Below are positions 1-9,184 of a DNA stretch of 64,000 nucleotides, one piece after another (within the stretch, counting starts at the first letter, position 1; every line of letters starts with the position of its first letter). Below the pieces are notes generated by a model. It saw nothing but the letters and a program-made list of their open reading frames with translations, did not search any database and was not told the origin of the DNA. The position numbers and the translations under genes are program-made. The stretch comes from Myroides sp. 1354 (GTDB lineage: Bacteria > Bacteroidota > Bacteroidia > Flavobacteriales > Flavobacteriaceae): NCBI RefSeq assembly GCF_030324495.1, contig NZ_JACAGN010000005.1, positions 1-64,000 of the forward strand, given 5' to 3'.

Positions 1-52
1 ACTTTTTTGGATAGTTTTGACATTAGCTTTCATATAAAAATTGACTTTTTAT

Positions 53-76
53 GGTCAACCTATATCAGGGACGTAC
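53..76 (-). repeat. Dispersed GTACGTCCCTGATATAGGTTGAC motif, copy 1
   Basis: Read on the minus strand, this is a roughly 23-bp motif of the form GTACGTCCCT / GATATAGGTTGACC. Related copies lie at 35804-35829, 42284-42306 and 51015-51036. All are intergenic and close to simple-sequence DNA. I do not know its function. Confidence 0.6.
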
Positions 77-95
77 AGAAGATAGTCATAAATAA

Positions 96-130
96 GAAAA
101 ACCATTCCTTTTGTAGGGAGTGGTTTTTTT
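96..130 (+). terminator. Rho-independent terminator of a gene left of the window
   Basis: An A-rich 5' arm and CCATTCC pair with GGGAGTGG (one G.T pair), followed by a run of eight T. It serves a plus-strand gene lying outside the window. Confidence 0.65.
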
Positions 131-133
131 TGT

Positions 134-268
134 GTTGATGAGGTGGTGGTGTGGTGTAGTGTGGTGTGTTGGTGTGGTGAGGGGGTGAGGGGCTGGTGAG
201 AATTCATTTAGAATTTGCACAAAAAAACAAAAAAGCAAAAAAACAAAAAAACAAAAAAGCAAAAATCA
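134..268. repeat. Low-complexity G/T tract and CAAAAAAG tract
   Basis: The first part (about 134-205) is made of GGTG/GTGT units. The second part (218-268) repeats C/G separated by six or seven A. A-rich tracts of the second type recur at 25862-25890 and 35845-35882. Confidence 0.7.
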
Positions 269-358
269 ACCGCTAGCTGCTAACCAATCTTGGATAACTT
301 TTTCGTTTTTTGCACAATAAATTATAGGGATAGGCTGTTTAAAAAGGGTATAAATCGT

Positions 359-366
359 TATATTTG
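359..366 (+). promoter_or_regulatory. Promoter -7 box (TATATTTG) of the TPR gene
   Basis: This is an exact match to the Bacteroidota -7 consensus TAnnTTTG, ending 23 bases before the ATG at 390. No exact -33 TTG is present; TTT at 338-340 is the nearest candidate. Confidence 0.65.
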
Positions 367-389
367 ACACTAAAATAAATAGAAAATCA

Positions 390-3300
390 ATGCGTAGAAT
401 TAATAGGTTGGCTTGTATAGCTGCACTAGTGGGTAGTATGAGCCTTTATGCACAGCAAACGGCTGTATATACGGGTCCTTATGCAACGTTTAATCATGCA
501 GTGGCGCTGTATAATGAACAAGAGTATTTAGCGGCCCAACTATTGTTTGATAAAATAAAAAAAGAAAATAGTTCAGAGAACAGAGAAATAGAAGCGGATT
601 GTGCATATTATATCGCCAATTGTGCAATTCGATTGGATCAAAGTGGAGCGGAAAACAAAATTGATGATTTTGTAGCCAATTATCCAACGAGCTCGAAGCA
701 GAATATTGCATATATAGAAGCAACGGATTATTATTTCACTAGAGGTCAATTTGCAAAAGCAGCACATTATGCTGCAAAAGTGAAGGATCACGTCATTGAA
801 ACAGAAAAAGTAGCTGATCGATTCTTTTTTGAAAAAGGATATAGTTCGTTCTATATGAAAAATAGAAAAGAGGCAAAAAAATACTTAGAAAAAGTAAGTC
901 AAAAAGGAGAATGGGGGGAACAGGCAACCTATTATTTAGGGTATATTGCTTATGATACAGACAATTTTGACGATGCTAAAAAACTGTTTGAAAAGGTGGA
1001 AAGCAAGGAAAAGTACAAAGAGAAAATGGGGTACTTCCAAGCGGATATGAATTTCAAAACAGGAAACTTCGAACAGGCGATTGCAGATGGTTTATCGCAA
1101 ATCAATAAATCGAATCCTCAAGAAAAATCAGAGCTTGCAAAAATCATAGGGGAAAGTTATTTCAACCTCAAGCAATATGATAAGGCTCTTCCTTATCTTT
1201 TAGAGTATAAAGGAAAAAATGGCAAGTGGAACAATACGGATTACTATCAATTAGGTTATGCGTATTACAAGTCAAAAGACTATGAGAAAGCCATTGAACA
1301 ATTCAATAAAATTATTGATGGAGATAACGCTATTGCGCAAAATGCATATTATCATTTAGGAGAGAGTTATTTGCATACCCATAAAAAAACACAAGCGTTG
1401 AATGCATTTAAAAATGCATCAGAGATGCGTTTTGATGCGAGTATTCAAGAAGATGCTTTTTTGAATTATGGGAAATTGAGTTATGATATCGGAAATGCTT
1501 ACCAAAGTGCGCCAAAAGTAATTAGCGGATTCATGGAAAAATACCCGAGTTCTCCGTATAGAGAGGAAATGGAGGGATTGTTGATTGACTCTTATATTAC
1601 TTCTAAAAACTTTACTGAAGCTTTAGCTCTTTTAGAGAAAAACAAAACGACTGCAAATAAAGAGGCTTATCAAAAAGTGACTTTTTATCGCGGTTTGGAG
1701 TTGTTTGCTGAAGGGAAGTATAACGAGGCTTTGTCGATGTTTACTAAATCGTTAGTAGAACGTCAAGATGGGGTATTTACGGCTCGTGCATATTACTGGC
1801 AAGCGGAATCAAATTATGCGTTGAATAATTTTTCTGAGGCAATTTCTTCCTATGTAAGTTTTTTAGGTAGCCCACAGGCTAAGAACACCAATGAGTATAA
1901 AAATGTAAACTACGGATTAGGTTATACGTATTTTAAGCAGAAAGATTACGGTAATGCGGCGAAGCAATTTCAGAGTTTTATCGCAACAGCACCCAAAGAT
2001 GAAGCAAGGCGTATTGACGCTTACCTTCGATTGGGGGATAGTCAATTTGTAGAAGGGGGGTATTGGCCAGCAATGGAGGCTTATAATAAAGTAATTGACG
2101 CCAATAAAGTAGATGTAGAGTATGCGCGTTTTCAAAAAGCATTAGCTTATGGATTTGTCGATCGACTACAGAAAAAAGCAGACGATTTAATTGCCTTTAC
2201 CAAAGATTATCCTAAATCAAGCTTAGCAGATAATGCGTTGTATGAATTGGGGATGACCTATGTTGTGATGCAACAGCCGCAAAAGGCTACGCCTATTTTT
2301 GATCAATTACTGAAAAATTATCCGAAGAGCTCTTATGCTTCTAAGGCTTTATTGCGTCAGGGATTAATTCAGTATAACGCCAATAGAGCAGATGATGCTT
2401 TGGTGAAATTTAAAGAAGTAGTAGCGAAGTATCCTAGCAGTGCAGAAGCCATCGAAGCGGTTCAAAATGCTAGATTAGTTTATGTAGATCAAGGAAAGGT
2501 GGATGAATATGGTGCTTGGGTAAAAGGACTGTCATTTGTTAGTGTGAGTGATTTAGAATTGGATAAGGATACCTATGAGTCTGCAGAAAAGCAGTATATG
2601 CAAAACAATACACAAGCGGCAATTACCGGTTTCGAGAAATATTTGGCTGCATATCCAAAAGGACTAAAGGCTTTGCATGCTCATTTCTATTTGGGGCAAA
2701 TGTATTTTGCTTCCAACAATCTGAAGAAAGCACAACCTCATTATTTAGCTGTTGTTGAAGGAAACAAAAATGAATATGTAGAGGTAAGTTTATCGCGTTT
2801 ATCAGAAATCTACTTGAAAGACAAAGATACTGATCAGGCGTTATTGATGTTGAGTCGATTGGAAAATGAGGCTGCACAAGAACAAAATAAAGTGTTTGCG
2901 AAATCGAATTTAATGAAGTTGTATTATCAAGAAGAAGATTATACGAATGCTTTAAATTACGCTGAACAAGTGTTGAAATTAGCGAAAATTGACGATAAGG
3001 TTAAAAGTGATGCGCAGATTATTATTGCGAGAACCGCTTTTGCAAATAAACAATATGACAAAGCGAAAAAAGGGTATGCAGATGTAGCAAAAATTGCCAA
3101 AGGAGAATTGGCTGCTGAAGCTTTGTACTACGATGCATTCTTTAAGCGCATGGACAATAAGTTTGACGCTTCTAATGAAAGTGTTCAGAAATTGGCAAAA
3201 GACTATTCAACCTATAAGTATTATGGAGCAAAAGGATTGGTGATAATGGCTAAAAATTTCTATAGTTTAAAAGATGCATACCAAGCAACGTACATCTTGG

Positions 3301-3413
3301 ATAGCGTTATTAAGAATTTTGGAGAATTTGCGGATGTTGTTGCGGAAGCACAGCAAGAATTGAACACCATTAAGAGCCAAGAGGCGAAAAGCAATTCATC
3401 TGTTGTACAGTAA
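390..3413 (+). CDS. Exported giant TPR-repeat protein (1007 aa)
   Basis: The protein opens with a signal peptide (about residues 1-22, ending SLYAQQ) and is then almost entirely tetratricopeptide-type helical repeats, for example runs such as YYLGYIAYDTDNFDDAKKLF and YYQLGYAYYKSKDYEKAIEQF. It is therefore a periplasmic or outer-membrane-associated scaffold of the Tol-Pal/YbgF-like TPR type; no catalytic motif is visible. The ATG at 390 fits the promoter at 359-366. Only 25 bases separate it from the following beta-barrel gene, so the two are probably one operon and may act together at the outer membrane. The partner and cargo are not deducible from sequence. Confidence 0.85.
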   Translation: MRRINRLACIAALVGSMSLYAQQTAVYTGPYATFNHAVALYNEQEYLAAQLLFDKIKKENSSENREIEADCAYYIANCAIRLDQSGAENKIDDFVANYPTSSKQNIAYIEATDYYFTRGQFAKAAHYAAKVKDHVIETEKVADRFFFEKGYSSFYMKNRKEAKKYLEKVSQKGEWGEQATYYLGYIAYDTDNFDDAKKLFEKVESKEKYKEKMGYFQADMNFKTGNFEQAIADGLSQINKSNPQEKSELAKIIGESYFNLKQYDKALPYLLEYKGKNGKWNNTDYYQLGYAYYKSKDYEKAIEQFNKIIDGDNAIAQNAYYHLGESYLHTHKKTQALNAFKNASEMRFDASIQEDAFLNYGKLSYDIGNAYQSAPKVISGFMEKYPSSPYREEMEGLLIDSYITSKNFTEALALLEKNKTTANKEAYQKVTFYRGLELFAEGKYNEALSMFTKSLVERQDGVFTARAYYWQAESNYALNNFSEAISSYVSFLGSPQAKNTNEYKNVNYGLGYTYFKQKDYGNAAKQFQSFIATAPKDEARRIDAYLRLGDSQFVEGGYWPAMEAYNKVIDANKVDVEYARFQKALAYGFVDRLQKKADDLIAFTKDYPKSSLADNALYELGMTYVVMQQPQKATPIFDQLLKNYPKSSYASKALLRQGLIQYNANRADDALVKFKEVVAKYPSSAEAIEAVQNARLVYVDQGKVDEYGAWVKGLSFVSVSDLELDKDTYESAEKQYMQNNTQAAITGFEKYLAAYPKGLKALHAHFYLGQMYFASNNLKKAQPHYLAVVEGNKNEYVEVSLSRLSEIYLKDKDTDQALLMLSRLENEAAQEQNKVFAKSNLMKLYYQEEDYTNALNYAEQVLKLAKIDDKVKSDAQIIIARTAFANKQYDKAKKGYADVAKIAKGELAAEALYYDAFFKRMDNKFDASNESVQKLAKDYSTYKYYGAKGLVIMAKNFYSLKDAYQATYILDSVIKNFGEFADVVAEAQQELNTIKSQEAKSNSSVVQ

Positions 3414-3438
3414 GGTTTAATCGAATTAGAAAGTAATT

Positions 3439-5241
3439 ATGAAGCAGATAAAAATATTAACCTTTGTATCAAGTGTTTTGTTCGTTGGTACAGCGGTTGC
3501 TCAAGATAAAAATAAAAGTGATTTAGGAACAGAGGTTGTTGATGTGGTAAGACGTTATGACGCTACTGTTTCGGAAGCATTTAAAGTAAGAGAAGTTCCT
3601 AATTTAGACGAAGATGTTAAGAGTAAAAAGAAAGAAGTGATTTATACCATTACTTCTTTTCCCGTAGCATCTACCTTCGTGCCCACGAAAGGAGAGGCTG
3701 CAAAAGTGGAGGCAAAGCGCAATTTAGAGCGTTTTGACAATTATGCATTATTCGCTATCGGTAATTATACGAATATTAATGGAGAGTTATTTTTGAGTAG
3801 TCAAATTGATCCAGATAGTTATATAGCGGGATTTGTGAATCACTTCTCTTCTCAAGGGGGAATTAAGAACTTGCTTTTAGATGATGATTTTTCTAAGACA
3901 AAAGCGGGAATTAATTTTTCAGGTCAGAAAAAGAAAATTGGATGGAATACAGAAGTAGGAGGATCTTACCAAACCTTGAATTGGTATGGTTTACCTCAGG
4001 AGGAAATGGGAGATTCGATTCCGCAGAGTACAGTGGTGAGTATTAATCCAAAACAAAAATATAAATCGTTCTATTTTGATGGATCAGTATCTTTTGAAGA
4101 TTTGCCAATCAAAGGGATTGATGTGTATTACAATAATTTTAGTGACGATTTTGATCGTGCCGAAAATCACTTTGTATTTAAGCCAAGAGTAGAAACGGCT
4201 ATTGATGAAAATATCATAGGGAAGTTGAATGTAGTTGTGGATTATGTGAGTTCGGATTATAAAAAACAAAATTTCTTTGATGCAGATGGAACGGTCAATT
4301 TTGCAAACAACAGTATTCAAACTGTTAAGTTGAAAGATCAGCATTTTACATTTGGAGCAGAGCCTAGTGTTGTTTTTAAAGGAGATGATTACTTCGTGCA
4401 ATTAGGGGTAGGTTTGTATTACAACAATGGAAAAGTAGGAGGGAACTCAGATAATGTATTTAAATTCTATCCACAAGTTAAGGCGTCTTATAACTTAGTG
4501 CCGAATATTGTAATTGCTTATGCTGGAATTGATGGGAATTTAACGCAAAATACATTCAAAGATTTTGTAGATCAAAATCCATTTGTTTCACCAGAAGCGG
4601 GATTGTTGCCAACAGATAAAACCTATGATTTTTATGCAGGGATGAAAGGAAAGTTAGATCATACCGTTTCTTATAATGTAAAGGCATCTTACCGCAAGGA
4701 AAATGACAAAGCATTATTTATTTCTACTCCGTATTCTTCTAATGTCAATCGAATGAATTATTTGTACGGGAATGCTATGGATGTAGTTTATGCTGAAGTA
4801 GAAACGTTTAACCTTTTTGGAGAGTTGCGTTTTGATTTGGATAATACTGTGATTATGGGCATTAGAGGAGAGTACAATCACTACAAATCAAATGCGGGAG
4901 AAGCGTGGGGATTACCTGATTTTAAAGTAGGAGCCGATGTGTTGATTAATTTTACGGATCAATGGTTTGCTGGTGTTGATTTACAATATGTAGGAGAGCG
5001 AAAAGATTGGTTCGTTGATCAAGGGTATGGAACCGATGCTGCTGTTATGCCAAAAAGCATGGAGAGAAAAGTGGATGGATATGCGGATTTAAGTTTAAAG
5101 GTAGGGTATCGACCTACGAAAAACTGGACCGTATTCTTAAAGGGAAATAATCTATTGAATGAAAACTATAATCAATGGGGAAGTTTCAAGTCACAAGGGA
5201 TACAAGTGATGGGAGGAGCTATTTATAAATTCGACTTTTGA
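3439..5241 (+). CDS. Outer-membrane beta-barrel protein, TonB-dependent-receptor-like (600 aa)
   Basis: A signal peptide (residues 1-21, ending GTAVAQ) precedes a protein rich in alternating aromatic and hydrophobic strands. It ends GGAIYKFDF, with the terminal Phe typical of Bam-inserted barrels. At 600 aa it is shorter than a full TonB receptor. I see neither a carboxypeptidase-like domain nor a clear plug, only a roughly 100-residue N-terminal segment before the first strands. It probably resembles the barrel part of a TonB-dependent receptor, but transport activity is unproven. It follows the TPR gene by 25 bases. Confidence 0.75.
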   Translation: MKQIKILTFVSSVLFVGTAVAQDKNKSDLGTEVVDVVRRYDATVSEAFKVREVPNLDEDVKSKKKEVIYTITSFPVASTFVPTKGEAAKVEAKRNLERFDNYALFAIGNYTNINGELFLSSQIDPDSYIAGFVNHFSSQGGIKNLLLDDDFSKTKAGINFSGQKKKIGWNTEVGGSYQTLNWYGLPQEEMGDSIPQSTVVSINPKQKYKSFYFDGSVSFEDLPIKGIDVYYNNFSDDFDRAENHFVFKPRVETAIDENIIGKLNVVVDYVSSDYKKQNFFDADGTVNFANNSIQTVKLKDQHFTFGAEPSVVFKGDDYFVQLGVGLYYNNGKVGGNSDNVFKFYPQVKASYNLVPNIVIAYAGIDGNLTQNTFKDFVDQNPFVSPEAGLLPTDKTYDFYAGMKGKLDHTVSYNVKASYRKENDKALFISTPYSSNVNRMNYLYGNAMDVVYAEVETFNLFGELRFDLDNTVIMGIRGEYNHYKSNAGEAWGLPDFKVGADVLINFTDQWFAGVDLQYVGERKDWFVDQGYGTDAAVMPKSMERKVDGYADLSLKVGYRPTKNWTVFLKGNNLLNENYNQWGSFKSQGIQVMGGAIYKFDF

Positions 5242-5337
5242 GAACAATTACGATTTAAATATTGTTAAAAATCATATTTTTTTAGTTTAAAACCGTTTTA
5301 TTCTCATTTTTTAATTTTTTTTAATACTTTATTGAAG

Positions 5338-5345
5338 TACTTTTG
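5338..5345 (+). promoter_or_regulatory. Promoter -7 box (TACTTTTG) that fixes the start of the Gre-like gene
   Basis: This is an exact TAnnTTTG element. An in-frame TTG at 5343 lies inside it, so translation must start downstream, at the ATG at 5394. Confidence 0.65.
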
Positions 5346-5393
5346 TCGCTCAAACAGCAATACAGAACCTATCAGGTATTTAAGAAATTAGAA

Positions 5394-5843
5394 ATGACAC
5401 TAAAACAAGAATTAAAAGCTACATTTATACAGCGATTAGATGATAAGATTGATGCCCTTCGAGGCATTGTCGAGGATTTAGCGGTGGATGCTCAAACAGA
5501 TGCGAAAAGCTCTGCGGGAGATAAACACGAAACGGCTTTATCCATGATGCATCTAGAGCAAGAAAATATAGCGAAAAAAATCAGAGAAAGCCTCGATTTA
5601 CGAGAGGTTGTCAAACGCATAGATGAGAATAAAAACTCAGATGTCGTGGAGTTTGGAAGCATTGTAAAAGTCAATACAGTTTATCTATTTTTGGCTGCTG
5701 CCTTGCCGAAAGTAACCGTAGACGAAGTATCGGTTTTAGGTGTTTCTATGGATGCACCCATTGCAAAGGCGCTTTTGGGACGTAAATTACATGATTCGTT
5801 TTCATTTAATAATTGTGATTTTACGGTTAACTTTTTAGAATAA
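5394..5843 (+). CDS. Gre-factor-like C-terminal-domain protein (149 aa)
   Basis: The sequence has a helical N-terminal half with the segment SSAGDKHETALSMMHLEQEN, followed by a small beta-rich C-terminal domain (VEFGSIVKVNTVYLFLAAAL to the end). This arrangement recalls the coiled-coil plus FKBP-like fold of transcription-cleavage factors GreA/GreB. Flavobacterial homologues are, as I recall, often mislabelled 3-oxoacyl-ACP synthase; nothing here supports that. The start was set at the ATG at 5394 because the longer TTG-initiated frame overlaps the -7 box. A strong terminator follows, so it is probably monocistronic. RNA-polymerase binding is inferred only. Confidence 0.65.
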   Translation: MTLKQELKATFIQRLDDKIDALRGIVEDLAVDAQTDAKSSAGDKHETALSMMHLEQENIAKKIRESLDLREVVKRIDENKNSDVVEFGSIVKVNTVYLFLAAALPKVTVDEVSVLGVSMDAPIAKALLGRKLHDSFSFNNCDFTVNFLE

Positions 5844-5865
5844 AAAAATAAAACAATAACAACAT

Positions 5866-5896
5866 AGGTGTAAGCGAGAGTTTACACCTTTTTTTG
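5866..5896 (+). terminator. Terminator after the Gre-like gene
   Basis: AGGTGTAA and TTACACCT form an 8-bp stem followed by T8. Confidence 0.8.
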
Positions 5897-6030
5897 TTGG
5901 GATAAGGGGTGAAAATTAAGTTAAACTTTATTGTGAAAAGATGGAATATTATTGTAATTTGAGACCTTCTGTTTTTTGTTGGAAATGTTTAGATTAAAGA
6001 TGAAAAACCTTGAGATAAGAAGTAGAGAAG

Positions 6031-6061
6031 TTGATAAATTGTTATAAAAAAGCTATATTTG
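6031..6061 (+). promoter_or_regulatory. gyrB promoter (TTG-N20-TATATTTG)
   Basis: TTG at 6031-6033 and TATATTTG at 6054-6061 are separated by 20 bp, matching the Bacteroidota two-part promoter. The ATG is 26 bases downstream of the box. Confidence 0.75.
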
Positions 6062-6078
6062 TACGTTACTTATTTTAG

Positions 6079-8028
<1,950 letters not shown>

Positions 8029-8046
8029 TTAAAAATATCTAAAATA

Positions 8047-8079
8047 AAAGGTCAAGCATATTGCATTGACCTTTTTTTG
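8047..8079 (+). terminator. gyrB terminator
   Basis: AAAGGTCAA and TTGACCTTT form a 9-bp stem with a 10-base loop, ending in a T-run. Confidence 0.85.
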
Positions 8080-8108
8080 TTTAACGAAAACTTTAAAGCC
8101 ATTTAATT

Positions 8109-9044
8109 ATGAAAGTATCTGTAATTGGAGCAGGTAACGTTGGTGCTACATGCGCTGAAGTTATCGCATTTAGGCAAATAGCAAGCGAGGTAGTCCTTGT
8201 GGATATTGCCGAAGGATTAGCTGAAGGTAAAGCGATGGATATCATGCAATGCGCTGCTAACTCAGGTTTTGACACCGTTGTCAAAGGGGTAACTAAACAA
8301 TATGCCCGTACAGTAAACAGTGATGTTGTTGTGATTACTTCCGGAATTCCTAGAAAACCAGGAATGACACGTGAAGAATTAATTGGAACAAATACTGCTA
8401 TTGTAAAAAGTGTGATGGAGAATGCATTGACAGTTTCTCCCAATGCTATTTTTGTTATTGTGACTAATCCAATGGATACAATGGCTTTAGCTGCTTTGAA
8501 AATATCGGGTTTGCCTAAGAATAGAATTATCGGAATGGGAGGGGCATTAGACTCTGCGCGTTTCAAGTATTTTCTAAGTCAAAAATTAGATAAACCAGTA
8601 GCGGATATCGAAGGAATGGTTATTGGAGGTCATGGTGATACAACGATGATTCCGCTTATCCGTTTAGCAACGTATAAGGGAATTCCAGTTACTCAATTAT
8701 TATCAGAGGCAGATCAGCAAGAAGTAGTGAAACAAACGATGGTTGGTGGAGCTACCTTGACTAAACTATTGGGGACTTCCGCTTGGTATGCACCAGGTGC
8801 AGCAGTAGCACAATTGGTGGATAGTATCTTGCACGATAGAAAAAAATTAATACCTTGTTCAACTTTATTGGAAGGAGAATATGGGGAACAAAATATTTTT
8901 ATTGGTGTTCCTTGTATTATCGGAAGAAACGGCATCGAGAAAATCGTAGATGTGGCTTTAAATAAAGAAGAAAAAGAAGAATTTAGTAAGAGTGCGGAAG
9001 CTATTAAAGAGGTAAATAAAGAACTTCATAACATACTTTCATAA
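8109..9044 (+). CDS. mdh: Malate dehydrogenase (NAD-dependent, LDH-like type)
   Basis: It interconverts malate and oxaloacetate in the TCA cycle. The Rossmann motif GAGNVGA is at residues 7-13, and Asp32 at the end of beta-2 predicts NAD over NADP. Substrate arginines Arg82 and Arg88 lie in RKPGMTREEL. TNPMD and the catalytic His175 in GGHGD are present. The Arg at position 82 of the mobile loop favours malate over lactate dehydrogenase. The length (311 aa) is normal for this type. The gene begins 80 bases after the gyrB stop, beyond the gyrB terminator; no perfect -7 box is visible there. Confidence 0.93.
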   Translation: MKVSVIGAGNVGATCAEVIAFRQIASEVVLVDIAEGLAEGKAMDIMQCAANSGFDTVVKGVTKQYARTVNSDVVVITSGIPRKPGMTREELIGTNTAIVKSVMENALTVSPNAIFVIVTNPMDTMALAALKISGLPKNRIIGMGGALDSARFKYFLSQKLDKPVADIEGMVIGGHGDTTMIPLIRLATYKGIPVTQLLSEADQQEVVKQTMVGGATLTKLLGTSAWYAPGAAVAQLVDSILHDRKKLIPCSTLLEGEYGEQNIFIGVPCIIGRNGIEKIVDVALNKEEKEEFSKSAEAIKEVNKELHNILS

Positions 9045-9060
9045 AATAATTATAACAGCT

Positions 9061-9150
9061 CGAGCAAATAGAAGTGAAATTCCTTGTTTTTTTAGCGATA
9101 AACTTGCCAAAAGAATTGGTTAATCTAGCATCATATTTTATATTTGCTCG
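9061..9150. repeat. 10-bp inverted repeat upstream of secDF
   Basis: CGAGCAAATA at 9061-9070 is repeated inverted as TATTTGCTCG at 9141-9150. The right arm overlaps the secDF -7 box. Confidence 0.5.
9116..9146 (+). promoter_or_regulatory. secDF promoter (TTG-N20-TATATTTG)
   Basis: TTG at 9116-9118 and TATATTTG at 9139-9146 have the same 20-bp spacing as the gyrB promoter. Confidence 0.75.
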
Positions 9151-9184
9151 TTTTAAAAAAATAATTAATTAATTTTTAGTAATA

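Larger units (their letters stand above)
1..389. other. Gene-free left edge
   Basis: No coding region is visible. It holds, in order, one copy of a dispersed 23-bp motif (53-76), a terminator hairpin (96-130), a G/T-rich low-complexity tract (about 134-205), an A-rich CAAAAAAG-type tract (218-268), and the promoter of the TPR gene (359-366). Confidence 0.8.
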
